A stretch of DNA of 64,000 nucleotides from Leuconostoc mesenteroides subsp. mesenteroides ATCC 8293 (GCF_000014445.1 NC_008531.1:651001-715000), one strand, 5' to 3'; shown: positions 16,522-26,019, numbered from the stretch's first letter. Numbers and translations: made by a program. Notes: a model not told the origin generated them from the letters alone.

Positions 16522-18908
16522 TGGCATACCCGGAAAAACAATTAGATAAAATAACTGGCACGTTACAAAATGTTATTTTTTCATCGACAGAATCCTATTT
16601 TAAAATTTTGTCGGTACATATTGAAGAATCAACTTTAGAAGATTGGCAAGAGCCAGAAATGATTGCCACTGGAACATTTGCTGACGTCCAAGAAGGAAGT
16701 GTATACGGATTTTATGGCCAATTGGTTCGACATCCAAAGTACGGACAGCAATTTAAAGTCGATCATTACGAAAATGAACTGCCTCCCGATGAAAACGGGT
16801 TGATTAAGTATTTTGCTAGTGGCCAATTTACTGGAATTGGTAAAAAAACGGCTGAAAAAATTGTTAATCATTTGGGATTGAATGCTGTCAATCTAATTCT
16901 AGATGACGCAAAAATTCTTGACGGTATTGTAAAAGCAGAAACAGCTCGAAAACTGGCGCGTACGTTGCGACTTAACTTAGGTCTAGAACGCTTGTTCCAA
17001 ATTGGCAATCAATTTGGTATTGGTGCGGACATTGCCGGACGTTTATATGATCAATACGGTAACGAGGCACAAGACATTTTAACGCAAGATCCTTACCGTT
17101 TAGTATTTGAATTTGATGGCATTAGTTTTAAAAAAGCCGATGATATTGGTCATAAGGTTGGTGTAGATAAATTCGATGAACGGCGTATGCAAGCCGCTGT
17201 TTACGCAACAATTATGAATGTGACGTTTCAATATGGTCATATGTTTTTATCACACGATCAACTATTATTGTCAGTCGAGCAAATGTTGCATCAAAACAAT
17301 ACCGAAATGTCGAATCAAATTCAAAAGGCCATCCAGAGCTTAATTGAAAGCAATATTTTGGTTAACGATGATGGCCGTTATTATGCGAAAAGGTTGTACA
17401 TTGCTGAAAAAGAAACGGCTATTAACTTAAAACGATTATTAAATACAAGTTCTCCATTGAATATAACAGCAAATGATATTGATGAATCATTTGTGACGCC
17501 TGGAAAAATGACGCTCGATCAGATACAAGTTGAGGCGGTTAAAACTGGGTTGAAATCACAAATTTTCTTGTTAACAGGTGGACCAGGAACTGGAAAAACG
17601 ACAATTATCCGCACAATGGTCGCCACTTGGAAGAAAATGATTCAAAATCGTGCAAAGTTTGCAGACAATACTAAAGATTTTCTCAAAAATTATCAGGTCA
17701 GAATGGCTTCACCAACAGGACGTGCAGCAAAGCGGATGACTGAGGTAACGGGTTATGATGCTTCGACAATCCATCGGCTACTGGGTATTGCTGATTTGGA
17801 TGAGCCAGAGTTTAATGCGGATAATCCTATCGCAGGCGGTCTACTAATAATAGATGAAGCGTCGATGCTAGATATTGAATTAACTTCAAAATTGCTAGCA
17901 GCGGTTCCAAATGGGATGAAGGTAATTATCGTCGGAGATAGCGATCAACTACCGTCGGTTGGACCAGGCAATGTATTAGAGGATTTAGTGAGTAGCGGAG
18001 ATATCACTCATATTGAATTAGAAGTTATCTATCGACAAGGCCGTGGGAGCAGCATTACTGAACTTGCAACGCATATTAAAAACGGTGAGTTACCAGCAGA
18101 TTTCTTAGAGAATCAACCAGATCGTTCGAGTTTTATGGTAAATTCAGAGCAAGCTTCGCAAGCAATTGAACAAGTGGTTGCATTGGCGATTAAAAAAGGT
18201 TACACGCAAGACGATTTACAAATATTAACCCCAATGTACAAAACATCTGCCGGTGTAATTGCCTTAAATCAAATGGCTCAAAAATTGTTCAATCCGCTTA
18301 AATCAAATCAAAAAAGTTTGCAGTTTGGAATGACAATTTTCCGAAAGGGTGATAAGGTCTTACAGCTAGAAAATGACAGCGAGCGAGATGTTTATAACGG
18401 AGATATGGGCAAAATAATTGCTGTCCAGTACAAGTCTGACATTGGCAATGATGATAATGAAGATCGCCTCATCATTGATTTTGATGGTAAAGAATTGGCT
18501 TATCCCAAAAAAAATTTGAATCAACTGTCATTAGCGTACGCTACGACCGTCCATAAAGCACAAGGTAACGAGTTTCAATTGGTTATCATGGTTTTGACAA
18601 ATCATTTTGGTTTAATGCTTAATCGAAATTTATTATATACAGGAATTACCAGAGCCAAAGAGGCTTTGATTCTTGTGGGAGAATACACCGCATTTGAACG
18701 TGCTTCACGCACACTGGTGCCGAAAAGATTCACATTCCTGCAACAAAGGTTGAGTCACAGCAAAACTGAAGTTAATGAGCACGATAGTTCAGATGAATCG
18801 GAAACTATCCCTGAAAAAACACCTCATTTGACAACAACAATGGTTATTAGTAGTGCGGTTAATCCGATGATCGGAATGGAAAATATTACCCCATATGATT
18901 TCATGTAA
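16521..18908 (+). CDS. recD2: RecD2 (YrrC-like) ATP-dependent 5'-3' DNA helicase
   Basis: A superfamily 1B helicase of 795 residues, not part of RecBCD. The N-terminal region has an OB-like part and a helix-hairpin-helix (FTGIGKKTAEKIVNHLG, about 95-112). Helicase motifs: I GGPGTGKTT (about 354), II LLIIDEASMLD (about 442), III VGDSDQLPSVGPG (about 470), then TTVHKAQGNEFQ and YTGITRAKEAL near 675-715. The family acts in mismatch repair and replication-fork maintenance. The start chosen is the ATG overlapping the upstream TGA. Confidence 0.95.
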   Translation: MAYPEKQLDKITGTLQNVIFSSTESYFKILSVHIEESTLEDWQEPEMIATGTFADVQEGSVYGFYGQLVRHPKYGQQFKVDHYENELPPDENGLIKYFASGQFTGIGKKTAEKIVNHLGLNAVNLILDDAKILDGIVKAETARKLARTLRLNLGLERLFQIGNQFGIGADIAGRLYDQYGNEAQDILTQDPYRLVFEFDGISFKKADDIGHKVGVDKFDERRMQAAVYATIMNVTFQYGHMFLSHDQLLLSVEQMLHQNNTEMSNQIQKAIQSLIESNILVNDDGRYYAKRLYIAEKETAINLKRLLNTSSPLNITANDIDESFVTPGKMTLDQIQVEAVKTGLKSQIFLLTGGPGTGKTTIIRTMVATWKKMIQNRAKFADNTKDFLKNYQVRMASPTGRAAKRMTEVTGYDASTIHRLLGIADLDEPEFNADNPIAGGLLIIDEASMLDIELTSKLLAAVPNGMKVIIVGDSDQLPSVGPGNVLEDLVSSGDITHIELEVIYRQGRGSSITELATHIKNGELPADFLENQPDRSSFMVNSEQASQAIEQVVALAIKKGYTQDDLQILTPMYKTSAGVIALNQMAQKLFNPLKSNQKSLQFGMTIFRKGDKVLQLENDSERDVYNGDMGKIIAVQYKSDIGNDDNEDRLIIDFDGKELAYPKKNLNQLSLAYATTVHKAQGNEFQLVIMVLTNHFGLMLNRNLLYTGITRAKEALILVGEYTAFERASRTLVPKRFTFLQQRLSHSKTEVNEHDSSDESETIPEKTPHLTTTMVISSAVNPMIGMENITPYDFM

Positions 18909-18911
18909 TCG

Positions 18912-18940
18912 TTTTCATATAGTATAATGTATAATATAAT
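18912..18940 (+). promoter_or_regulatory. Promoter of the prs-like gene
   Basis: TTTTCA (18912-18917), 17 nt, TATAAT (18935-18940). A second TATAAT at 18923-18928 could serve instead. With the downstream -10, the start point would fall at the GGAG of the ribosome binding site; the upstream -10 gives a more normal leader of about 23 nt. Confidence 0.5.
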
Positions 18941-18957
18941 AATGAATGGAGAACTTT

Positions 18958-19929
18958 ATGACACCAGCATATGAGCTATTTAACCTTGGCAGTAATGATG
19001 AACTGGCAGGTGAAATATCAACAATTTTAGGTGTACCATTAGCCCCAATTGATATCAAAACATTTGCTGATAATGAAATATATGAGCGAATTGAAAATAC
19101 TGTTCGTGGTCGGAATGTGTATGTCATTCAAGGAATTACGGCGCCGGTGAATGATAATTTCATGAAATTGATGATTTTTATTGATGCAGCACGTCGTGCT
19201 TCTGCCAATTCAATCAACGTCATTATTCCCTATTTCGGTTATGCACGTTCAGACCGAAAAGCCCGTTCTCGAGAACCTATTTCAGCACGTATGATTGCCA
19301 ATATGTTGGAGTCGCAGGGCGTAAAACGGGTCATGACGATGGATTTACATGCGGATCAGGTTCAAGGATTCTTTGATATTCCTGTAGATCATTTGCTAGC
19401 CATGCCGGCTTTGGGGCATTACTTTTATGCTAATGATTTGTTAGGGGATGATTTAGTTGTTGTTGCGCCGGATCATTCTAGTGTTGCTCGTGCACGCAAG
19501 TTTGCCAAACTTTTACATGCAGATTGGGCACTAGTTGACCGACGTGTTGATAGCGTTCGCCCAAATACACCATATCAAATTACTGGTAATGTGGCTGGTA
19601 AACGTGCTATTTTAATCGATGATATCATTGATACAGGAACAAGTATGGTCCTTGCCAGTGAAGCAGCTGCTAATGCAGGTGCGATTGAAATTTATGCTGT
19701 TGCTACGCACGCTGTGTTGTCAGATAACGCGGTTGATCATCTTGAAAAAGCACCAATTGATCATGTTGTTGTAGCAAATACTGTTGAAATAGCCGAACAT
19801 AAAAACATGAGTAAGCTGAAAGTATTGTCTGTGGCCGAATCATTTGCTGAAGCAATCAGACGCATCAATGTGTTTGAAAGTATTGAGGATGTGCTGAAAA
19901 GCCCAGACAATTTGGACGTAATGTTATGA
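18958..19929 (+). CDS. prs: Ribose-phosphate pyrophosphokinase paralogue with altered catalytic loop
   Basis: A 323-residue protein clearly of the PRPP synthase family (ribose-5-phosphate + ATP to PRPP + AMP). Conserved parts are IPYFGYARSDRKARSREPI, LHADQVQGFFDIPVDHL and the PRPP loop DDIIDT. It departs from Bacillus Prs at key sites: FSDGE is FADNE, PDHGG is PDHSS, DTAGT is DTGTS. The catalytic loop DKRRPRPN is DRRVDSVRPN, so loop Lys and Arg aligned to K197/R199 become Arg and Val. It may be a second, divergent or regulatory Prs. The start at 18958 follows GGAG at 18948. Its stop overlaps the next ATG (ATGA). Confidence 0.85.
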   Translation: MTPAYELFNLGSNDELAGEISTILGVPLAPIDIKTFADNEIYERIENTVRGRNVYVIQGITAPVNDNFMKLMIFIDAARRASANSINVIIPYFGYARSDRKARSREPISARMIANMLESQGVKRVMTMDLHADQVQGFFDIPVDHLLAMPALGHYFYANDLLGDDLVVVAPDHSSVARARKFAKLLHADWALVDRRVDSVRPNTPYQITGNVAGKRAILIDDIIDTGTSMVLASEAAANAGAIEIYAVATHAVLSDNAVDHLEKAPIDHVVVANTVEIAEHKNMSKLKVLSVAESFAEAIRRINVFESIEDVLKSPDNLDVML

Positions 19930-20816
19930 AAATAGTGGATCTAGAATCTTTTTTATCTCCTGAATGGGGAAAAACAAGTAATGGATTTGTTACAACTCAA
20001 TTTGGCGCAGCGTTGGAATTTATGGTTCAAGGTGCGCAAGAAGTCACTTTAAAGTTTGCAAAAAAATACGAGGGTCTATCGCTGGTATTGTCTCTTAACG
20101 GAGAAAATTGGCATGAAATTAACGTTGAAAATAATGTACTCAAATTATCAGTAACTGACGGACACTATATTTTGTTGGTACGGTCTATTTCTGGTAATCA
20201 AATGACGCTATGGACTAATCCAATCACATTAGTTTCGGGTCAAATTGATTCTGGAGAGCTAGCCCCAATTGCAACCGATGTAAATTACATTACATTTATT
20301 GGTGATTCCATTACTGCTGGTGAGGAAATGATCGAACATGAGCCGCATCCAGAGCTCAGTTATCCTGAATTGATTGCTGAAATGCTCCATAAGCCACTAG
20401 CTCGGATTGGCTATGGTGGTTCAGGTTTAACGCCGAGTGCTCCTTTTCAGGAACCAACGGCTGTCGAGGCATTGTGGCACGTTGCTCCGAATGTTGAGCG
20501 CCCTAGGGCATCTTCTGATTTAGTAATTGTCAATTATGGCACAAACGACTATAATTATGGTGCAACGGTGCAAGATTTTTGTTTTGGGTTACGGGTGTAC
20601 TTGCTTGAGCTAATTAAACGTTTCCATGATGCCAAGATAGTGCTCCTAGTGCCTTTCAACGGTGCGTTTAAAAAAGTTTTTGAGCAAGAGATAAAACGCT
20701 TCGATTGTTTTGTTTTATTGGATACTACGCCGTGGAAAATTTCGCCACAACAAGTGCATCCGAATATTTTGGAGCACGAGCGCGTGGCAAAACTACTTTT
20801 AGGAGGATTGATTTAA
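19926..20816 (+). CDS. SGNH/GDSL hydrolase, CE2-like two-domain esterase
   Basis: A 296-residue protein with an N-terminal beta-sandwich-like region (about 1-115) and a C-terminal SGNH domain. Block I is FIGDSITAG (nucleophile Ser, about 127) and block III is NYGTNDYNYG (about 208). The block V His is in QVHPNILEH (about 279), without the usual Asp two or three residues before it. The layout resembles carbohydrate esterase family 2. No signal peptide is present, so it is cytosolic. It overlaps the prs-like gene by 4 nt and is followed at once by an aldo/keto reductase. The substrate is unknown. Confidence 0.8.
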   Translation: MKIVDLESFLSPEWGKTSNGFVTTQFGAALEFMVQGAQEVTLKFAKKYEGLSLVLSLNGENWHEINVENNVLKLSVTDGHYILLVRSISGNQMTLWTNPITLVSGQIDSGELAPIATDVNYITFIGDSITAGEEMIEHEPHPELSYPELIAEMLHKPLARIGYGGSGLTPSAPFQEPTAVEALWHVAPNVERPRASSDLVIVNYGTNDYNYGATVQDFCFGLRVYLLELIKRFHDAKIVLLVPFNGAFKKVFEQEIKRFDCFVLLDTTPWKISPQQVHPNILEHERVAKLLLGGLI

Positions 20817-20817
20817 A

Positions 20818-21810
20818 ATGGTATATGCAGCAGATGAACAACGTTACGAAAAGTTACCTTATCGCCGAGTTAGTGATTCTGGTCTTATTTTACCGGCAGT
20901 TTCGTTTGGATTGTGGCGTAATTTAGGTGATCAAATGCCACTTGAAAATTCTAGAAATGTGATTTTAAAAGCGTTTGATAGTGGTATCTTTAGTTTTGAT
21001 AACGCATCAAATTATGGGCCAAGCAATGGCACAGCCGAAGTGACATTTGGAAATGTTTATCGTAATGATTTAAAACCTTATCGTGATGAATTGGTGATTA
21101 CGACGAAAGCCGGTTATCATATGTGGCCTGGACCATTAGGCGAATTTTCTGGCAAGAAAACATTAGTTGCCGCGCTGGATTTGAGCTTACAACGGATGGG
21201 ACTAGATTATGTTGATATCTTTTATGCACACCGTTGGGATCCAAACACACGTTTAGAGGAAACTGCTCGTGCGTTAGACTTGATTGTAAAACAGGGTAAG
21301 GCGCTTTATGTTGGTGTTTCGAACTACACTGCCGAGCAAACAAAAGCAATCACTAAAATATTCGATGAACTTGGTACACCATTTATTGGTAACCAAGTAT
21401 CTTATAACATGTTGAACCGCACAGCTGAAAAGGATGGTCTTTTGGATGTCTTGGATCAAAATCATGCGGGTCTTGTAGCCTATGGACCACTTGCTGAAGG
21501 CTTATTGACTGATCGTTATCTGAAAGAAATTCCTGCTGATTATCCAATCCATCCAACAAACCAATTCTTATTTAAGAACGGTAAGGATGCCTTAATTGCC
21601 AAGCTAAATGCTTTAAATGCAATTGCGCAAGGCCGTGGACAAAAATTGTCACAAATGGCGCTAGCTTGGTTATTAAAGGATGAACGCGTTGCAACAGTCG
21701 TCATTGGTGCAAGTAAGGTTGAACATTTAGTTGACAACTTAAAGTTTTCCGATAATTTAGATTTCTCTGCGGCTGAACTTAAAGAGATCCAAGCTATTTT
21801 AGACAAATAA
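20818..21810 (+). CDS. Aldo/keto reductase, YghZ-like
   Basis: A 330-residue NADPH-dependent oxidoreductase with a TIM-barrel fold. The catalytic tetrad is visible: Asp and Tyr in FDNASNYG (about 60-67), Lys in TTKAGYH (about 97) and His in YAHRWDP (about 139). The long loop MWPGPLGEFSGKK resembles the YghZ/L-glyceraldehyde-3-phosphate reductase subgroup. AGGAGG in the end of the SGNH gene serves as ribosome binding site. It is probably co-transcribed with the two upstream genes. The physiological carbonyl substrate is not known. Confidence 0.9.
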   Translation: MVYAADEQRYEKLPYRRVSDSGLILPAVSFGLWRNLGDQMPLENSRNVILKAFDSGIFSFDNASNYGPSNGTAEVTFGNVYRNDLKPYRDELVITTKAGYHMWPGPLGEFSGKKTLVAALDLSLQRMGLDYVDIFYAHRWDPNTRLEETARALDLIVKQGKALYVGVSNYTAEQTKAITKIFDELGTPFIGNQVSYNMLNRTAEKDGLLDVLDQNHAGLVAYGPLAEGLLTDRYLKEIPADYPIHPTNQFLFKNGKDALIAKLNALNAIAQGRGQKLSQMALAWLLKDERVATVVIGASKVEHLVDNLKFSDNLDFSAAELKEIQAILDK

Positions 21811-21824
21811 ATACTGAATATATC

Positions 21825-21853
21825 AGGAATCAGTTTTGTACTGGTTCTTTTTT
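21825..21853 (+). terminator. Terminator after the aldo/keto reductase
   Basis: AGGAATCAGT (21825-21834) pairs with ACTGGTTCTT (21840-21849), including two G-U pairs, then a T tract. Confidence 0.75.
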
Positions 21854-21882
21854 GTTGTCCAAAAAGAAACCGTTTACAATCC

Positions 21883-21937
21883 AAACGTTCGACAAATTTT
21901 GTCAGATCGTGAAAATACCTATCAAAAAACGAACTAT
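21883..21937 (+). promoter_or_regulatory. Two PurBox-like sites upstream of purD
   Basis: ACGTTCG (GTTCG at 21887-21891) and ACGAAC (CGAAC at 21930-21934) lie in opposite orientation, 43 bp apart start to start. They match the CGAA core of the PurR boxes known from Bacillus and Lactococcus. The same box recurs six times before purE in this window. The nearer one would sit about 65-70 bp upstream of the predicted start point. Confidence 0.65.
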
Positions 21938-21963
21938 ATCTTTATTTATTATAAAAATATAAT

Positions 21964-21992
21964 TTAAAAACATACAAAATGGTCAATATAAT
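21964..21992 (+). promoter_or_regulatory. Candidate purD promoter
   Basis: Consensus -10 TATAAT (21987-21992) with a weak -35 TTTAAA (21964-21969), 17-nt spacer. A weak -35 with upstream boxes near -67 resembles PurR-activated promoters of Lactococcus (inference). Confidence 0.5.
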
Positions 21993-22030
21993 TGTTAAAC
22001 TATAGTTATTAACAAACAAAGAGGCCAGTC

Positions 22031-23275
22031 ATGACAAAAGTTTTGATTATCGGTTCTGGTGCACGTGAGCATGCGCTAGCACAGACATTTTTAAAAAGTC
22101 CACAAGTAGATGAAGTCATTGTTACACCCGGAAATGATGGGATGACAGATGACCATTTACGACGAGTTGAGATTCCAGTGACTAATTTAATTGAACTAAG
22201 GGATTTCGCAAACCAAGAACACGTTGATCTAACGTTTGTTGGCAATGAAGAGCCGTTGACACTAGGTATCGTTGACGTATTCACAGAAGCCTCCTTAAAA
22301 ATATTTGGTCCAACAAAAAAAGCAGCTCAACTTGAAGGTTCTAAATCATTTACGAAGAACATTCTTCAAAAGTACAATATTCCAACTGCGCAATCAATAA
22401 CCGTAACTTCTTTTAATGAAGCGAATCAAGCTATTGCAAAATTTGGTTTTCCAATTGTTTTTAAGCTAGATGGATTGGCTTTGGGCAAAGGGGTCACTAT
22501 TATTGAAAATGCCGCTGATGCTCAAGTTTATTTGGAAAAGTTATACACGCAAAATGTTGATGTCAAATTGGTTATTGAGGAATATCTGAAAGGAGTCGAG
22601 TTTTCTGTATTTACATTAGTGGGTCAAAACGGTGCAATGACTCATGCACCTTTAGCACAAGACCATAAACGTCGTTTTGATGGTGATGAAGGACCTAACA
22701 CCGGTGGAATGGGGGCTTATAGCCCAGTGAAATGGATTTCAGATCAAATTCGTCAGGAAACTATTGAAACTTTAGTTAATCCAACAGTGAAAGCAATGGT
22801 TGAAGAGCACGCGTCATTTACTGGTGTCTTATATACAGGCGTCATGTTAACTGAAGAAGGTCCTAAAGTCATTGAATTCAATGTACGCTTTGGTGACCCT
22901 GAGGCACAAGTAGTATTACCTCAATTTGAGGGTGATTTTTATCAATTAATTTTGCAGCTATTGTCAGGTGAAAAACCAGCGTCACATTGGCAAGAGGAAG
23001 AAGTGTATGTTGGGGTTGTTCTAGCAGCGAAGGGTTATCCTGAACGTCCTCAAAAAGGAGCAATCGTTCCTCAAATCCCATTAGTGACTAATTATGCTGG
23101 CGTCAAATTGGCGAACACGGTGTTGCATGCAAATGGCGGGCGTGTAGCCACTGTTATTGCTCATGACAAAAATGTGAAATTGGCACAAGAAAAAGTTTAT
23201 AATGTATTAGATAAGACACCGATGGATTTACAATATCGTCACGATATTGCTTATCAAGCTGTTCAAAAATTATAA
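22031..23275 (+). CDS. purD: Phosphoribosylamine--glycine ligase
   Basis: Second step of purine synthesis: phosphoribosylamine + glycine + ATP gives GAR. The 414-residue ATP-grasp protein begins KVLIIGSGAREHALA and carries the family block DGDEGPNTGGMGAYSP near 218. It also has the EFNVRFGDPEAQVVLP signature near 285. It sits about 18 kb from the main pur operon but shares its PurBox-like control sites and is followed after 12 nt by fhs. Confidence 0.97.
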   Translation: MTKVLIIGSGAREHALAQTFLKSPQVDEVIVTPGNDGMTDDHLRRVEIPVTNLIELRDFANQEHVDLTFVGNEEPLTLGIVDVFTEASLKIFGPTKKAAQLEGSKSFTKNILQKYNIPTAQSITVTSFNEANQAIAKFGFPIVFKLDGLALGKGVTIIENAADAQVYLEKLYTQNVDVKLVIEEYLKGVEFSVFTLVGQNGAMTHAPLAQDHKRRFDGDEGPNTGGMGAYSPVKWISDQIRQETIETLVNPTVKAMVEEHASFTGVLYTGVMLTEEGPKVIEFNVRFGDPEAQVVLPQFEGDFYQLILQLLSGEKPASHWQEEEVYVGVVLAAKGYPERPQKGAIVPQIPLVTNYAGVKLANTVLHANGGRVATVIAHDKNVKLAQEKVYNVLDKTPMDLQYRHDIAYQAVQKL

Positions 23276-23287
23276 AGGGAAACAAAC

Positions 23288-24952
23288 ATGCAAACAGATA
23301 TTGAAATTGCCCAATCCGTTGAAATAAAACCAATTACCAAAATTGCTACTACTGCAGGGCTGCAGGCTAATGAAATTGAACCCTATGGATACGACAAAGC
23401 AAAAATTAATTTGGATCCATCTATCGTTCGTAAGCAAGAATTGGGTAAGTTGATTTTGGTTACGTCAATTAATCCAACTCCCGCCGGCGAAGGAAAATCA
23501 ACAGTAACGGTTGGTTTGGCTGATGCGCTAAATTTGGCCGATAAAAAGACGATGATTGCGCTACGTGAACCCTCCTTGGGGCCTGTGATGGGGCTTAAAG
23601 GTGGCGCAACTGGTGGTGGCTTTGCACAAGTCGTTCCAATGGCTGATATTAATTTACATTTTACTGGAGACTTCCATGCATTAACATCAGCTCATGATAC
23701 ACTTGCTGCATTACTAGATAATAGTATTCACCAAGGAAATCCATTAAATATTGATCCACGTCGTATTTTGTGGAAACGCGTAGTAGATATTAATGATCGT
23801 GAATTGCGTCATGTCACTGTCGGCTTAGGTGGACCAACTTCAGGTGTTCCGCGTGAAGATGGTTTTGACATTACTGTAGCTTCTGAATTGATGGCTATTT
23901 TAACACTCTCAACTGATTTAATGGATATGAAAGAGCGTATCAAGCGTATTGTTGTTGGTTATACCTACAGCAAAGAACCAGTGACTGTTGCTGATTTAGG
24001 TGTTGCTGGCGCCTTAACTGTTTTGTTGAAGGACGCTATCAAACCCAATCTTGTCCAAACACTGGCACACACACCGGCAATTATTCACGGTGGTCCATTT
24101 GCTAACATCGCTCAAGGAACTAACTCTATTTTGGCAACCAAAACGGCTCTGAAATTAGCAGATTATGTTGTAACGGAGGCGGGATTTGGTGCAGACTTGG
24201 GTGGCGAGAAGTTTCTAGATGTTAAGGTGCCGTTGCTTGGTAAAACGCCAGATACAATTGTTATTGTCGCTACCGTACGTGCTTTGAAACACCATGGTGG
24301 CGTTGCATTATCAAATTTGAATAATGAAGATGTCACTGCGCTCAGGAACGGCTTAGAAAATTTAGGTCAACACCTGACAGCGATGAATCGTTATGGCGTA
24401 CCAGTGTTAGTAGCCATTAATCGCTTCACCTCGGATACGGAAGCAGAGTTACAGGTTATTAAAGACTACGTCCAACAATTTGGCGCAACAGCTTATACAA
24501 CAGAAGTTTGGGCAAAAGGCGGTGCAGGGGCACAAGAGTTGGCTGCAGCTGTCATTAAAAAATCAGCTCAAGAAGCAGATTTTACACCACTATATCAAGC
24601 TGACGATTCAGCTATTGATAAACTAAATACTATCGTGCAAACAATATACGGTGGGACGGGTGTTGAATTATCAACTAAGGCGCAAAAACAATTACAAGAT
24701 TTTAAAAAATATGGTTGGGACAAGTTACCAATTATTATGGCAAAAACGCAGTATTCATTTACAGATGATGCTAAAAAACTTGGGGCACCTAAAGATTTCA
24801 AAATTTATATCCGTGAATTCGTACCAAAACTTGGCGCTGGATTTTTAGTTGCATTAACGGGAAGCATCATGACAATGCCTGGATTACCAAAACATCCAGC
24901 GGCATTGGATATTGATATTGATGAGAATGGTACAATTACTGGTTTGTTTTAG
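23288..24952 (+). CDS. fhs: Formate--tetrahydrofolate ligase
   Basis: Makes 10-formyl-tetrahydrofolate from formate, THF and ATP. The 554-residue length is typical. The P-loop-like [14 protein letters not shown] is near 62 and the family block [19 protein letters not shown] near 95. The product is the formyl donor for PurN and PurH, both encoded in this window, so pairing with purD under PurBox control makes sense. AAAGGGAAAC precedes the ATG. It ends at a bidirectional terminator. Confidence 0.97.
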
Positions 24953-24955
24953 ACT

Positions 24956-24982
24956 AAAAAATGGCCTTTAGGCCATTTTTTT
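24956..24982. terminator. Bidirectional terminator between fhs and the CDF gene
   Basis: AAAAAATGGCC (24956-24966), loop TTTA, GGCCATTTTTTT (24971-24982). A-rich and T-rich arms on both sides serve the convergent genes. Confidence 0.92.
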
Positions 24983-24983
24983 A

Positions 24984-25859
24984 TTACTTATTTTCTGGCT
25001 CGACATGGATTTCAACGTCAAAAATTTGGTACGCTTCAAATAATTTTTTTTCAATAAGTTTTGTGATGGCATGACTTTCTGCCACAGTCAGTTGTGGGTT
25101 CATTGTTACGACAATATCCAGGGCAATGTTTTCACTATAAGATCGACCTCTTATCTCTTTTACAGCGATGACACCAGGAATTCTGTTAACTGTCAAACGA
25201 TACTGATCCAGTGTATGCTGATCAAAACCATCTGAAAGCATAAACACACTGTTTTTAAAAATATCAACTGCCATGTTAAGGATTAATAGAGAAATAATGA
25301 TTGCTACAGTAGCATCAAGCCATGAAAAATGAAATGAGGATGCGAGGATTGCCAACGTGGTGGCTATACTAGTAAAAATATCACTGAGGTTGTCCTTAGC
25401 AGCTGCAAGCAAAGCTGTGCTATGTACGTTTTTGGCCAACTTCTGGTTGTGAAAGTACAAAAAGCTAAGTAGGATGGCTGAAATAATGCCAACAATTGCG
25501 CTGAGGGGGCTAGGTGTGACTATTTGACCACTCAGGATATTTCTAAAAGCACTAAATAGAACTTGTAACGCAACGATTAACATAATTATTGAAGTAATCA
25601 TGCTGGCGATGTTTTCTGATTTCCAGTGACCGTATTGGTGGTTTTTATCAGGTGGTCGGCGCGAAAAATGAAGCCCAATCAGCACCGTTAGTGACGCTAA
25701 AATGTCAGTTGAATTATTGAATCCATCAGCGATTAAGGCTTCCGAATGACCAATATTTCCAACTAGCAATTTCATAATAGTGATCAGACTATAGGCAGTA
25801 AGGCTGATAATAGCGCCACCTTCAGCGGCTTTAAGTTGTTCATAGCGTTTATTGAGCAT
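24984..25859 (-). CDS. Cation diffusion facilitator, probable MntE-like manganese exporter
   Basis: A 291-residue CDF transporter with about six membrane helices and a cytosolic C-terminal domain (about 205-291). The metal-site residues in helix 2 are NNSTD (Asn48, Asp52) and in helix 5 DNLSD (Asp156, Asp160). An N-D/D-D set is what I know from manganese-selective MntE, while zinc-type CDFs have His in helix 5. Manganese is therefore the likely cargo, which would suit a Mn-rich lactic acid bacterium. It is one of only two - strand genes here. Confidence 0.85.
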   Translation of the reverse strand: MLNKRYEQLKAAEGGAIISLTAYSLITIMKLLVGNIGHSEALIADGFNNSTDILASLTVLIGLHFSRRPPDKNHQYGHWKSENIASMITSIIMLIVALQVLFSAFRNILSGQIVTPSPLSAIVGIISAILLSFLYFHNQKLAKNVHSTALLAAAKDNLSDIFTSIATTLAILASSFHFSWLDATVAIIISLLILNMAVDIFKNSVFMLSDGFDQHTLDQYRLTVNRIPGVIAVKEIRGRSYSENIALDIVVTMNPQLTVAESHAITKLIEKKLFEAYQIFDVEIHVEPENK

Positions 25860-25908
25860 TTTGGTACCTGCATATCAATGATAGATACATGTGCAAGAGT
25901 TCACTTTT

Positions 25909-25914
25909 ATTATA
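25909..25914 (-). promoter_or_regulatory. -10 element for the CDF gene
   Basis: TATAAT read on the - strand. I found no good -35 at 17 nt, where the 25932-25962 inverted repeat begins. Confidence 0.45.
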
Positions 25915-25931
25915 CAATGAAATACAGTTGT

Positions 25932-25962
25932 TCCACCAAATTTGACTTTCATTTTTGGTGGA
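25932..25962. promoter_or_regulatory. Inverted repeat between the CDF and cold-shock genes
   Basis: TCCACCAAA (25932-25940) and TTTGGTGGA (25954-25962) are perfect 9-bp inverted arms separated by 13 nt, without a T tract. It lies where the CDF promoter's -35 region should be, so it may be an operator, for example for a metal-responsive regulator (inference). Confidence 0.4.
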
Positions 25963-26019
25963 GAATAAGCTCCTTTTAACGTTGTGCTTGAACCGTTTTA
26001 AACTAACAATATAAAGGTG

